Source: Gammaproteobacteria bacterium
Lineage (GTDB): Bacteria; Pseudomonadota; Gammaproteobacteria; Pseudomonadales; Pseudomonadaceae
Length of the DNA: 52,394 bases
Assembly (NCBI GenBank): GCA_023475025.1
Contig: JAMCWB010000031.1
Span: 1 to 52,394 of the forward strand
Reading direction: 5' to 3'
Shown here: piece after piece, positions 14,926 to 24,045 of the stretch
Position numbering within the stretch: position 1 is the first letter of the stretch
How the letters are laid out: every line of letters begins with the position of its first letter
Notes under the pieces: generated by a model
What the model was told of the DNA's origin: nothing
Databases searched by the model: none
What the model saw: the letters and a program-made list of their open reading frames with translations, nothing else
Program-made: the position numbers and the translations under genes

Positions 14926-17454
14926 ATGAAATCATTTACTTCACGGGCCATGATCTATGGCCTGTTTACGCTATTCGGGTTGCTCTGTGCGCTACCCAAT
15001 GTGCTACCAGAATCTGTATCGAACAAGCTACCCGCCTGGTACGCAGATAACACCCTGGCTCTCGGCCTGGATTTGCGTGGTGGATCCCATCTGCTGTTGG
15101 AAGTGGATACTACGGAGCTACTGAATAACGACATCCGACAATTAGCAAGCGACCTTGGCGAAGCCTTTCGCCGCGATCGCCTGGCTTTCAGTATACAGGT
15201 ACTGTCCCCCACGTCTTTGCAGATCACGGCAAAAGGCGCCGCAAAGAACAGCCAGACCATAGCCACTCTGCGCCGTGTGGCCCAGTCATTGAACACGCTG
15301 GATGACAGCAGCGGACCACGCTTCAGCATAAAACAGGATCAAGACCTGTTAACCCTGAGCATGACAGATGTGCACCGGGAGCGGTTGATCAGCGATGCCG
15401 TCGAACGCAGCCTGGAGGTCGTTCGCCGACGACTGGATGAAACCGGCCTGGTAGAGCCCAGCATCACCCGCCAGGGAGTGGACGGCATTCTGGTTCAGAT
15501 GCCGGGTGTAGCCAATCCACAGGAAATACGGCGATTACTGGGTACAACCGCAAAAATGACCTTTCATTGGGTTGTTGATGGCCAGCCCAGAAACATCATC
15601 AGCGTGCCCGCTGCCGACCAACAGACCCTCTATCAGCTTGAATCACAGGTGGCGATGGAAGGGCGACACATCCGTGATGCCCGCCTGGCCTTTAATCCTG
15701 ATTCCGGTCAGCCCGTTGTCAATTTCAAACTGGATCGTGAGGGTGCTGAGCTGTTTGCGGCCATGACCCGCGCCAACATCGGTCGGCCATTGGCGATAGT
15801 GTTGGACGACACCGTGATCACCGCGCCCGTCATCCGTAGCATTATTGCTGGTGGCAGCGGCGAAATCAGTGGCTCCTTTACCGCCCATGAGGCCAGTCAA
15901 CTTGCCCTGCTGTTACGTGCCGGCGCCTTGCCAGCACCCTTGCAGGTGATCGAAGAGCGCACTGTAGGGCCAGACCTGGGCAGCGATGCCATTGCCATGG
16001 GCATCAGCACCGGTCTGCTTGGCGCGTTTCTGGTCATCGCGTTCATGTGCAGTATTTACGGGCGCTGGGGGTTGATCGCCTGTGTCGGCCTGTCCATCAA
16101 CGTAGCCTTGATCTTTGGTGCACTCAGTCTGCTCGGGGCAACGCTGACGCTACCAGGCATCGCCGGCATCATTCTCAGTATCGGCATGGCGGTTGATGCG
16201 AACATTCTGATCAACGAGCGAATCCGCGAAGAGACCCGCAAGGGCAAGCCGGCCTTCAGCGCCATGCGCGCCGGCTTTGACCGCGCTTATAGCACCATTC
16301 TGGATGCCAACATCACAACCTTGATCGCTGTCAGCCTGCTTTTCCTGTTTGGCAACGGTCCGGTCAAAGGCTTTGCGGTGACCATCGCCATCGGTTTGCT
16401 GACCACCCTGTTCACCGCCGTTGCCGTCACCAGCCTGCTTATGGAGTGGCGAGTCCGGCGTATGGGGCGGCAACCACTGGTCATTCCGGGCAACCGGCTG
16501 CTTGACCGTCTGACCGGCAAACCGCTTGACCTGATGCGCGGACGCCTCATGGGACTGAGCTTGTCACTGGTACTGTCAGCAGGCTCACTGGCATTGTTCT
16601 TTGCTCCCGGGCTTGATTATGGCGTCGACTTCACTGGAGGCACCCTGGTTGAGGTTCAGGCACCGGCAAGCAGCGTCGAACGCTTGCGCCAAAGCCTGCA
16701 AGAGCATGGCCTTGAACGGGCAGCCATCCAAGAGTCCGGCACCGCCGGGCAATATCTGATTCGTATGACTATGGAAAACGCAACCGAGGTTGTTACTGGA
16801 GCACCGGTGACAAGCTTGAAACTGGCTGTAAGCGCGATTGACGCAGAGGCGTCCTTCCCGAGGGTTGATATGGTAGGCCCGAAGGTCAGCAGCAACTTTG
16901 TCGAGGCCAGCATCACTGCAGTACTGCTGGCGGCTGCGGGCATGCTGCTGTATCTTTGGCTACGTTTTGAATACCATTTTGCGATGGCTGCCACGCTGAC
17001 CATTGTGCTCGACCTGGCCAAGACCATTGGCTTTTTTGTGGTTACAGGCATTGAGTTCAACCTGACGGCAGTGGCCGCGCTGCTGGCGTTGATTGGCTAC
17101 TCCATCAATGACAAGGTTGTGGTGTTCGACAGAGTGCGGGAAAACCTGCGCATGACACCTGACAAACCCTTATTGCAGCTGCTGAATGAAAGTATCACTG
17201 CAACCTTGTCACGCACTGTGTTCACCTCGCTCACAACACTGCTTGCACTGTTGCCAATGGCAATTGCTGGTGGTGCTGCAGTTGCCAGCTTTGCACTGCC
17301 TATGCTGTTTGGCATTCTAGTGGGCACCAGCTCGTCGGTTTTCATTGCAGCACCTATCCTGTTTTATCTGGGACAACGGCGACTGCGACGGGGTGAGGCT
17401 CAGTTACGCCCGAGTGCCGAGCAACTGAGGAAAGAGCTAGAACTGAGACCCTGA
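14926..17454 (+). CDS. Fused SecDF-type protein export subunit
   Basis: 842-residue fusion of SecD (about 1-530) and SecF (about 540-842), RND-superfamily membrane proteins that use the ion gradient to pull exported proteins off the Sec channel. Seen: ALGLDLRGGSHLLLEVD (SecD start), the membrane proton-path motif SIGMAVDANILINERI, the linker near LLDRLTGKPL, GVDFTGGTLVEVQA opening SecF, and YSINDKVVVFDRVREN. The last is usually NDTVVVFDR, so Lys replaces Thr. It is shorter than E. coli SecD plus SecF (615+323). Gammaproteobacterial housekeeping secD and secF are normally separate and follow yajC and tgt; neither is here, so I infer a second, accessory SecDF. Confidence 0.9.
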   Translation: MKSFTSRAMIYGLFTLFGLLCALPNVLPESVSNKLPAWYADNTLALGLDLRGGSHLLLEVDTTELLNNDIRQLASDLGEAFRRDRLAFSIQVLSPTSLQITAKGAAKNSQTIATLRRVAQSLNTLDDSSGPRFSIKQDQDLLTLSMTDVHRERLISDAVERSLEVVRRRLDETGLVEPSITRQGVDGILVQMPGVANPQEIRRLLGTTAKMTFHWVVDGQPRNIISVPAADQQTLYQLESQVAMEGRHIRDARLAFNPDSGQPVVNFKLDREGAELFAAMTRANIGRPLAIVLDDTVITAPVIRSIIAGGSGEISGSFTAHEASQLALLLRAGALPAPLQVIEERTVGPDLGSDAIAMGISTGLLGAFLVIAFMCSIYGRWGLIACVGLSINVALIFGALSLLGATLTLPGIAGIILSIGMAVDANILINERIREETRKGKPAFSAMRAGFDRAYSTILDANITTLIAVSLLFLFGNGPVKGFAVTIAIGLLTTLFTAVAVTSLLMEWRVRRMGRQPLVIPGNRLLDRLTGKPLDLMRGRLMGLSLSLVLSAGSLALFFAPGLDYGVDFTGGTLVEVQAPASSVERLRQSLQEHGLERAAIQESGTAGQYLIRMTMENATEVVTGAPVTSLKLAVSAIDAEASFPRVDMVGPKVSSNFVEASITAVLLAAAGMLLYLWLRFEYHFAMAATLTIVLDLAKTIGFFVVTGIEFNLTAVAALLALIGYSINDKVVVFDRVRENLRMTPDKPLLQLLNESITATLSRTVFTSLTTLLALLPMAIAGGAAVASFALPMLFGILVGTSSSVFIAAPILFYLGQRRLRRGEAQLRPSAEQLRKELELRP

Positions 17455-17500
17455 AAACGCGATCCAAACCGACCATATTTTTTACCCAGGTGAAACATGC

Positions 17501-19234
17501 ATGTTTTTGGTTGACCAACTGATTCTTCTCGGCGCCGCACTCATTCTGATCGGTATTGCGTCAAGTAAACTGTCTGCACGCCTGGGTCTTCCGGTTCTGG
17601 TGTTGTTTCTGTTGATCGGCATACTGGCCGGTGATGGCAGCGTTGGTGGGATCAGCTTCATCACCCCGGATGTTGCCCATGCCCTGGGGACGCTGGCTTT
17701 GGCCATCATTCTGTTCGACGGTGGCCTGCAAACGCAGACGACGTCCATCAAGCGCGTATGGAAACCGGCGGGGTTACTGGCTACCGTAGGCGTACTGGTT
17801 ACCGCGCTGATAACCGGCCTGGTTGCTGGCTATGTGCTGGGGCTGACATTGATGGAAGGGCTCTTGTTGGGTGCCATTGTTGGCTCAACCGATGCGGCCG
17901 CGGTATTTTCGCTCCTGCGCAACGCTGGCATTTACATACGCGAACGCCTCAAAGCCACCCTGGAAATTGAAAGCGCCTCGAACGATCCCATGGCGATTTT
18001 CCTGACCGTGGGCTTACTTGAGATCCTGGTCAATGACATGAAACCAGGAACAGGGCTGTTATACATGTTCCTGTTGCAGATGGGTGTCGGCGCAGCTGTC
18101 GGCCTAAGTGTCGGTTGGCTGGCAGTCCGTATCATCAACCGTATCAACCTGGTCGCTTCCGGACTCTATCCCGTGATGGTCGCAGCCTGCGGCCTGCTGG
18201 CGTTCGGGCTTGCAGCACACCTCAATGGCAGCGGCTTCCTGGCGATTTTCCTCGCTGGCGTAGTCATCGGCAACAGCCGCTTCGTGTTTCAACGCAGCAC
18301 CTTCCTGTTTCACGACGGGCTCGCCTGGCTCAGTCAGATCACCATGTTCGTCATGCTTGGCCTGCTGATCAATCCAACCGCCCTGCTGGAGGTATGGCTC
18401 GAGGGCCTCATCATCGCCGCAGTTTTGATCATTGTCGCCCGCCCGCTGGCCGTAGTGCCGATACTGGCATGCTTTGGCTACCGCAAGCGAGAGATGGCAT
18501 TGGTCTCCTGGGTTGGCCTGCGTGGCTCGGTACCTATCATCCTGGCGATCTTCCCGTTTATCTTCGGCTTGCCGAATGCAGCATTGATCTTCAACGTGGT
18601 GTTTTTCGTCGTACTCATTTCAGCCACTATCCAGGGCTCCACCCTGGCTCTGGTAGCGCGCAAACTGGGATTGACCGAGAAACCGCCAGCCCTGCCAGCG
18701 GCCACTCTTGAAATCACCTCACTGGGCGATATCGATGCTGATATCGTCGAATATACTCTCGGAGCAGAGTGTCAGGCAGCCGGTCGACGGCTCTCGCAAG
18801 CAGCCCTGCCAGACGGCACAGTCGTTGCGATGATCACCCGAAACAATCAGGTGATCCCACCGCGGGGCTCGACCACCCTGCTGGCCGGAGACCACCTTTT
18901 CATAGTGCTCCGACCAGAGTCCCGCCCCTTTGTGGATTCGGTGTTCTCCCAGGGCCCGGAAAAATCCAGCAGCCAGTTGCCCAACCATGAGCTACGCCTC
19001 AAGGGCACCACTACCGTTGGGGATATATACTCATCTTATGGGATACAGCTTGCAGCCGATAATCACTTGACCCTTGAGGGATTATTACGTCGAACAGTCT
19101 CCGAGGATCTGCAGCTAGATACATCTATCAGGTCCGGAGATGTGCTATTGATCGTGCGCGACATGATTGGTTCGAGGGTAGTGACCGTAGGCCTGATCCC
19201 TCACGGAGCAGATCAGGGCAATACCAGCCATTAA
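17501..19234 (+). CDS. nhaP2: NhaP2-type cation/proton antiporter
   Basis: 577-residue CPA1 antiporter of the potassium/proton type (NhaP2/CvrA). About 12 membrane segments fill residues 1-395, with LAIILFDGGLQT, VGSTDAAAVFSLLR and IESASNDPMAIFLT carrying the conserved ion-path Asp residues. A TrkA_C/RCK_C regulatory domain follows (about 405-480; LGDIDADIVEYTL, GDHLFIVLRP), then a CorC/HlyC-like C terminus. Members export K+ (and Na+) in exchange for protons and help growth at high potassium or salt. The ATG follows AGGTGA by six bases and lies 46 bases after secDF, so the three genes from 14471 may form one unit. Confidence 0.88.
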   Translation: MFLVDQLILLGAALILIGIASSKLSARLGLPVLVLFLLIGILAGDGSVGGISFITPDVAHALGTLALAIILFDGGLQTQTTSIKRVWKPAGLLATVGVLVTALITGLVAGYVLGLTLMEGLLLGAIVGSTDAAAVFSLLRNAGIYIRERLKATLEIESASNDPMAIFLTVGLLEILVNDMKPGTGLLYMFLLQMGVGAAVGLSVGWLAVRIINRINLVASGLYPVMVAACGLLAFGLAAHLNGSGFLAIFLAGVVIGNSRFVFQRSTFLFHDGLAWLSQITMFVMLGLLINPTALLEVWLEGLIIAAVLIIVARPLAVVPILACFGYRKREMALVSWVGLRGSVPIILAIFPFIFGLPNAALIFNVVFFVVLISATIQGSTLALVARKLGLTEKPPALPAATLEITSLGDIDADIVEYTLGAECQAAGRRLSQAALPDGTVVAMITRNNQVIPPRGSTTLLAGDHLFIVLRPESRPFVDSVFSQGPEKSSSQLPNHELRLKGTTTVGDIYSSYGIQLAADNHLTLEGLLRRTVSEDLQLDTSIRSGDVLLIVRDMIGSRVVTVGLIPHGADQGNTSH

Positions 19235-19249
19235 CACCTAGCAGAAAGG

Positions 19250-19271
19250 CGGCAAGCCCATGGACTTGCCG
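19250..19271. terminator. Hairpin between convergent nhaP2 and SDR genes
   Basis: Stem CGGCAAG/CTTGCCG with an 8-base loop, placed between two converging stops. Only a weak T-rich tail (TTGTCACTT) follows, so a bidirectional terminator is possible but not certain. Confidence 0.4.
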
Positions 19272-19289
19272 TTGTCACTTATGAAGTTT

Positions 19290-20123
19290 TTACTGGCGAC
19301 CAATGTATCCCGGCAGGAAAACCACATCATCACCCTGGATCATGTCGAAGATATCCCGCGCCGGTATGGCCGGGTCTTCCCAGTCAGCGGCACGATCGAC
19401 CTCAGGATTGGCTGCCGGCCCCACTGAGTGCCGGCTGATCTGGGTGCGCATGCCCGCTGGCGCGGCGACGAACACCTTGATATTGTCCTCCGCCACTTCC
19501 TGGGCAGTGCTCTGGAACAAGCCATGCAACGCATGCTTGGTCGCCGCATAGTGGCCCATGTTACCCGGGGCTGCGCGCGTGCCCAGAATGGATGAAACGT
19601 TGAGAATGGTACCGCCGCCCTGCTCGCGCATATACGGAATCACCCGTTGCGCCAGGTCAGCATAGGCCCAGAAATTGACTTCCATCTGATGCTGGGCCTG
19701 ATCCATATCCATCTCTTCCAGCGTAGCCAGATACGAATAGCCCGCATTATTGAATAGATAATCAATCTGCCCGAACTCGTCCAAGGCACGCTCAATGACC
19801 TGCGGGCGCTGGTCTGCCTGCGCGAGGTCAACCTCAAGCACAATGGCAGAGACGCCCTGCGAGCGCAGCTGCTCCGCCAGCTCGTGTGACGGTTCTGGAC
19901 GGACATCGACCATCACCAGCTTCATCTCCTTGGCGGCAGCCAGCAAGGCCAGTTCGCGCCCAAGCCCGTGACTGGTGCCGGTAATGACCGCCACCTTGTC
20001 CTTGAATACGTGCTCGTCAGCCTGGGCAACCTTGCTGATGGACAGCAGATAGACACAGGCGACCAGGGTCATAATCAGCAACGCCAGACTGCGGCGCGAC
20101 GCTAAAAAAGTGGATGGCGACAT
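19290..20123 (-). CDS. Short-chain dehydrogenase with N-terminal export signal
   Basis: 277-residue classical SDR: cofactor motif TGTSHGLG (49-56), NNAG at 125-128, Ser177/178, and catalytic Tyr192 and Lys196 in HYAATK. Substrate unknown. Odd feature: residues 1-35 form a textbook signal or anchor. There is a short basic stretch (ASRR), a hydrophobic core of about 18 residues and a possible AXA site (AQA, 33-35) just before the Rossmann fold. The ATG is very well supported, with AAGGAG seven bases upstream, so the extension is real unless translation starts inside. An NAD(P)-dependent enzyme outside the cytoplasm is unexpected. No partner gene is apparent. Confidence 0.85.
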   Translation of the reverse strand: MSPSTFLASRRSLALLIMTLVACVYLLSISKVAQADEHVFKDKVAVITGTSHGLGRELALLAAAKEMKLVMVDVRPEPSHELAEQLRSQGVSAIVLEVDLAQADQRPQVIERALDEFGQIDYLFNNAGYSYLATLEEMDMDQAQHQMEVNFWAYADLAQRVIPYMREQGGGTILNVSSILGTRAAPGNMGHYAATKHALHGLFQSTAQEVAEDNIKVFVAAPAGMRTQISRHSVGPAANPEVDRAADWEDPAIPARDIFDMIQGDDVVFLPGYIGRQ

Positions 20124-20327
20124 GACAATGCTCCTTGCACAAATTCGGAAAGTTCATAACTGTACTGCCAATCTGGCGGCGGCGAAGCCCATTGAAACAT
20201 GCCGTTGCAGTTACATCCATGTTCACTGCCGGCTTTGGCGGCATGATTTCTGGCTTGAATGGCCATACCCGCCTGACAGGCTCCTGCCGTACACTGAGAC
20301 GCATTCAAGTACCTTCAAGGCATCCCC

Positions 20328-21506
20328 ATGTTTTCACGCAGTTTACTGGCATTGACCACCGCGACCTGTGCCGTCGGCACCCAGACCTTTGTCTTTGCTG
20401 GCCTGTTGATCGAACTGGCGGCTGATCTGGGCGTCAGCGTGGCGGTTGCAGGCTATCTGGCAGTGGCTTATGCCATTACCTATGCCATGACCGCGCCGCT
20501 GATTGCCCTGAAAACCGGACGCTGGGAGCGGCGCCGCCTGCTGTGGATGGCCATGTTGGGCCTGGCTGTGATCAACCTGTTGGCCGCCCTGGCCAACACC
20601 TTCTCCGAGCTGATTGTCTTGCGTATTGCTGCCGGCCTTGCCGCCACCCTGATCATGCCGGTAGTACCTGCGGTGATCGGCAGCCTGCTGCCGGTGGAAA
20701 AACGCGGCCCTGCACTGGCCATGGTGACCGGCGGCATGGTGATCGCCTTTCTGTTCGGCATGCCGTTGGGCAGCCTGGTCGGTGCCGCCTTCGACTGGCG
20801 CGCCACTTTCCTGCTGGCCGCAGGTATCTGCCTGTTCTCGGCTATCGCCATCCGCAGCACCCTGCCGACCATTCGCAGCGAAGATGACGTTGGCTGGCAC
20901 CTGCTCAAACAAGGCTGGCAACCTGAAATACGGCGCCTGTTGCTGATGACCGCGACGGCTTTCTGCGCCACCTTCAGCGTTATCCCCTACATCGCGCCGG
21001 TGATGGAACTCATTATCGGCAACACCCGGCAGGTGGCCCTGATCCAGATGCTGGTCGGCGTCGGCGCCCTGCTGGGCATCATGGTGGCCGGCAAACTGGG
21101 TAATCCGAGCCACCCGCGCCAGGTGCTGATCACCATTTTTGCCGTACTGGCGCTGACCCAGCTGCTCTATACCCTGGCCATGCTGGTAGCCCCGCAACAA
21201 GGCGCTATCAGCTGGCTGCTGCTCGGCGGCGCAGTCATGCTCAGTTCTGCGGCCCTGTTTGCACTGACCCCCTTGATTCAGGCACAACTGCTGGAGGCTG
21301 CCCCCCATGCCAGACAGGTAGCGATAGCCCTGAACGGCTCGATGATGTTTCTCGGCCAGGGTATGGGCGCTGCTCTGGGCGCCTGGGTAACCCAGAGCCT
21401 GTCACTGTCGATGATTGCCCTGGCTGGTCTGGCGGTCGCCACCCTTGGTGGTTTCTGTGCCTGGCATCTGCACGACCGCGCACCGGCCGTGGAAGCTCAG
21501 GTCTGA
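20328..21506 (+). CDS. MFS transporter, DHA1 (drug/arabinose efflux-like) family
   Basis: 392 residues with about 12 hydrophobic segments. The loop-2 signature is ALKTGRWERRRLLW, and motif C-like glycines occur in GGMVIAFLFGMPLGSLVG. It resembles AraJ/YdhP-type 12-TMS exporters of the DHA1 group; the substrate cannot be told. It is divergent from the SDR gene (204 bases between starts, in which I see no convincing operator) and convergent with arsJ, sharing a 10-base coding overlap. Confidence 0.83.
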   Translation: MFSRSLLALTTATCAVGTQTFVFAGLLIELAADLGVSVAVAGYLAVAYAITYAMTAPLIALKTGRWERRRLLWMAMLGLAVINLLAALANTFSELIVLRIAAGLAATLIMPVVPAVIGSLLPVEKRGPALAMVTGGMVIAFLFGMPLGSLVGAAFDWRATFLLAAGICLFSAIAIRSTLPTIRSEDDVGWHLLKQGWQPEIRRLLLMTATAFCATFSVIPYIAPVMELIIGNTRQVALIQMLVGVGALLGIMVAGKLGNPSHPRQVLITIFAVLALTQLLYTLAMLVAPQQGAISWLLLGGAVMLSSAALFALTPLIQAQLLEAAPHARQVAIALNGSMMFLGQGMGAALGAWVTQSLSLSMIALAGLAVATLGGFCAWHLHDRAPAVEAQV

Positions 21507-22720
21507 GGCTGGCCGGCCCGAGGCAGAGCAAGGGATATCAGTGCTGCCGCCAGCAGGAAGCCAGCCGACACCCAGAGACAGGCCTCCAGGCCGTACGCCT
21601 GATAGACCCAGCCAGACAGCACAGTGCCCAGCAGCCGACCCATTGCATTGGACATATAGTAAAAACCGACATCCAGGGATACCCCATCCGCCTTGGCGTA
21701 GGACACAATCAGGTAGCTGTGCAGCGATGAATTGATCGCAAAAAGCACCCCAAAGATCAGCAACCCGCCCAGCAGCACCGCATAGGGATTCGCCCCCAGC
21801 CACAACCCCAGCGCAATACCCGCCGGCAATAGCGCCAGCACGCCCGCCCAGCCGCTGGCCGCCAGCCCACCCGGCACGCGACCACTGCGCTTGCCAGTGA
21901 TGGCCGGTGCCTGCGATTGCACGATGCCGTAACCGATCACCCAGAGCGCCATGAAACCACCCACCAGCCAGAAATCCCAGCCAAACACGCTGCTCAGGTA
22001 CACCGGCAGGGCAATCACAAACCACACATCACGCGCAGCAAACAGGAACAGCCGCGCCGCCGACAGCACATTGATCTGGCGACTTTTGGATAACAGTTCA
22101 CGGAATTTCGGCTTGGCCGTGGCCTTGCCCAGATCACGCTTGAGCAGAACCAGACTGGCCAGCCAGACCAGCCCCAGCGCCAGCGCCATAGCCAGGACGG
22201 CACCGCCAAACCCCAGCCAGGCCAGCAGCCCGCCACCGAGGAAAAAACCGACACCCTTGAGCGCATTCTTCGACCCGGTAAGCACCGCCACCCACTGATA
22301 CAGCTGGCTTTGCTGGTTATCCGGCACCAGCAGCTTGATCGAGCTCTTGGCGCTCATCTTGTTCAGGTCCTTGGCGATGCCGGACAACGCCTGCGCCGCC
22401 ATCACCCAGACCACCGTCAACCAGGCCGCCGGCACGGTCAGCATCAAGAGCGCAATCACCTGCAGGGCCAGACCGATATTCATGGTCCGATTCAGCCCGA
22501 TACGCGCGCCCAGATAGCCGCCGACCAGATTGGTGACCACCCCGAATATCTCGTAAAACAGAAACAGCGCGGCAATCTGCAGCGGGCTGTAACCCAGGCT
22601 GTGAAAATGCAGCACCACCAGCATGCGCAGCGCGCCATCGGTGAGGGTAAAGGCCCAGTAGTTGCCGGTCACCACCAGATACTGGCGGATATCGGGGGAC
22701 AGCTTGTTCAGTATTCGCAT
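21497..22720 (-). CDS. arsJ: Organoarsenical efflux MFS permease ArsJ
   Basis: 407-residue MFS protein. ArsJ exports 1-arseno-3-phosphoglycerate, made by the arsenic-associated GAPDH from arsenate and glyceraldehyde-3-phosphate; the product hydrolyses outside the cell, giving arsenate resistance. Recognised by the N terminus (YLVVTGNYWAFTLTDGALRM), by FYEIFGVVTNLVGGYLGARI and DLNKMSAKSSIKLLVP, and by its place after arsR and gap. ATG 22720 has GGAA nine bases upstream; codons before it carry no family sequence. The gap-arsJ spacer is 232 bases and contains a nested palindrome, which is long for an operon. Confidence 0.9.
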   Translation of the reverse strand: MRILNKLSPDIRQYLVVTGNYWAFTLTDGALRMLVVLHFHSLGYSPLQIAALFLFYEIFGVVTNLVGGYLGARIGLNRTMNIGLALQVIALLMLTVPAAWLTVVWVMAAQALSGIAKDLNKMSAKSSIKLLVPDNQQSQLYQWVAVLTGSKNALKGVGFFLGGGLLAWLGFGGAVLAMALALGLVWLASLVLLKRDLGKATAKPKFRELLSKSRQINVLSAARLFLFAARDVWFVIALPVYLSSVFGWDFWLVGGFMALWVIGYGIVQSQAPAITGKRSGRVPGGLAASGWAGVLALLPAGIALGLWLGANPYAVLLGGLLIFGVLFAINSSLHSYLIVSYAKADGVSLDVGFYYMSNAMGRLLGTVLSGWVYQAYGLEACLWVSAGFLLAAALISLALPRAGQPQT

Positions 22721-22804
22721 GTAAAGGGTTCCGACACCTTGGCGTTGCACGCACTGCATGCTGGTGGTGGTGGTGGGAGAGCTGCTCGCTATTTATCCGT
22801 GCAA

Positions 22805-22913
22805 GCGAGCATAGCCTGCGGGTGTTTCGGGCACGCTGTGAACCCATCCATGGGCGCTCGACGATGCCCGTCCAGGGCATCGACGGCCCGAAACACCCGC
22901 AGGCTATGCTCGC
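22805..22913. repeat. Nested palindrome element C
   Basis: Perfect 28-base inverted repeat (22805-22832 against 22886-22913) enclosing 53 bases. The interior starts ACGCTGTGAAC, continues CATCCATG and GCGCTCG, then an 8-bp hairpin CGATGCCC/GGGCATCG (22862-22882). This is the same order as in elements A and B: a CACGC..GTGAA-like box, a TCC.TG box, GCTCG, then the hairpin. Arms and hairpin stem have different sequences. It lies within the gap-arsJ transcription unit, 40 bases after the gap stop. Confidence 0.85.
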
Positions 22914-22952
22914 ACGCGACTCAGTGCATAACTGCCAGGCTTTGTCGCGGCC

Positions 22953-23954
22953 TCAAGCCGCGCCCACTAACCGCGCCAGCTCAACCGTCCGATTGGCATA
23001 ACCCCACTCATTGTCATACCAGGCATAGATCTTTACCTGAGTACCATTGACCACCATGGTCGACAGCGCATCGACAATCGACGAGCGCGGGTCAGTGCGA
23101 TAGTCAATCGACACCAGCGGGCGTTCCTCATAGCCAAGAATGTCCTTCAACTCTCCCTCGGCAGCCGCTTTGAACCAGGTATTCAGCTGCTCAGCACTGG
23201 TCGCCTTCTCCACTTCAAACACACAGTCGGTAATGGAGGCATTGGCCAGGGGTACGCGGACCGCGTGACCATTGAGCTTGCCACGCAGCTCGGGGAAAAT
23301 TTCCGCAATCGCCGTCGCCGAACCGGTGGTGGTCGGAATCAGGCTCATGCCGCAGGCACGTGCCCGACGCATATCCTTGTGGGGCTGATCGAGGATGCTC
23401 TGGGTATTGGTCAGATCATGAATGGTGGTAATCGAGCCGTGCTTGATGCCCAGTTTCTCATGCACCACCTTGACCAACGGGGCCAGGCAGTTGGTGGTGC
23501 AGGAGGCCGCGGTGACAATGCGGTGCCTGGCTGGATCGAACAGGTGCTGATTGACGCCCATCACCACGTTCAGCGCCTCGGGTTCTTTCACCGGCGCACT
23601 GACCACCACGCGTTTGACGCCCTGATCCAGATACCCCTGCAGCACCTTGACCGTTTTATTGACACCACTGGCCTCGATCACCAGATCACAGCCGGACCAG
23701 TCGGTGTCGGCAATCGCCCGATTGGCCGTCAGCACCAATCGCTTGCCGCCAATCACAAGGTCATTGCCCTCGGCCTGCGCCTCATGCTGCCAGCGCCCAT
23801 GCACCGAATCGAAATTGAGCAGGTGCGCGTGGGTTGCCGCTTCGCCCGCTGGATCGTTGATCTGTACAAACTCCAGCTCCGGCCAATCCCAGGCCGCCCT
23901 AACCAGTAGCTTGCCGATACGGCCAAAACCGTTGATGCCTACCTTGATGCTCAT
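22953..23954 (-). CDS. gap: Arsenic-operon glyceraldehyde-3-phosphate dehydrogenase
   Basis: 333-residue GAPDH. NAD-binding [10 protein letters not shown] opens the protein, catalytic Cys152 lies in [10 protein letters not shown], and PTTTGSATA and [11 protein letters not shown] are present. Where glycolytic enzymes usually read AYTNDQRVLD, this has [15 protein letters not shown]. Together with arsR upstream and arsJ downstream this marks the specialised enzyme that, with arsenate, forms 1-arseno-3-phosphoglycerate for ArsJ to export. The start has AGGAGG seven bases upstream. A normal glycolytic or gluconeogenic role cannot be excluded from sequence alone. Confidence 0.9.
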   Translation of the reverse strand: MSIKVGINGFGRIGKLLVRAAWDWPELEFVQINDPAGEAATHAHLLNFDSVHGRWQHEAQAEGNDLVIGGKRLVLTANRAIADTDWSGCDLVIEASGVNKTVKVLQGYLDQGVKRVVVSAPVKEPEALNVVMGVNQHLFDPARHRIVTAASCTTNCLAPLVKVVHEKLGIKHGSITTIHDLTNTQSILDQPHKDMRRARACGMSLIPTTTGSATAIAEIFPELRGKLNGHAVRVPLANASITDCVFEVEKATSAEQLNTWFKAAAEGELKDILGYEERPLVSIDYRTDPRSSIVDALSTMVVNGTQVKIYAWYDNEWGYANRTVELARLVGAA

Positions 23955-24045
23955 GCTGTCCTCCTGTTGCGCAAATAACTGCGCTATCGAATCTACTGTA
24001 TCTGTGGCTCCTGATAAGGCTAATGCTTTAACCCAGTATGGCTGA

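Noticed and set aside
17241..17454. Search for a yajC or second secF around the SecDF gene
   Set aside because: None found; the protein already contains both halves, so the apparent lack of a partner is explained by fusion.
20343..21308. 321-codon open frame antisense to the MFS gene
   Set aside because: Extreme Gln/His/Gly composition and full overlap with a clear membrane transporter.
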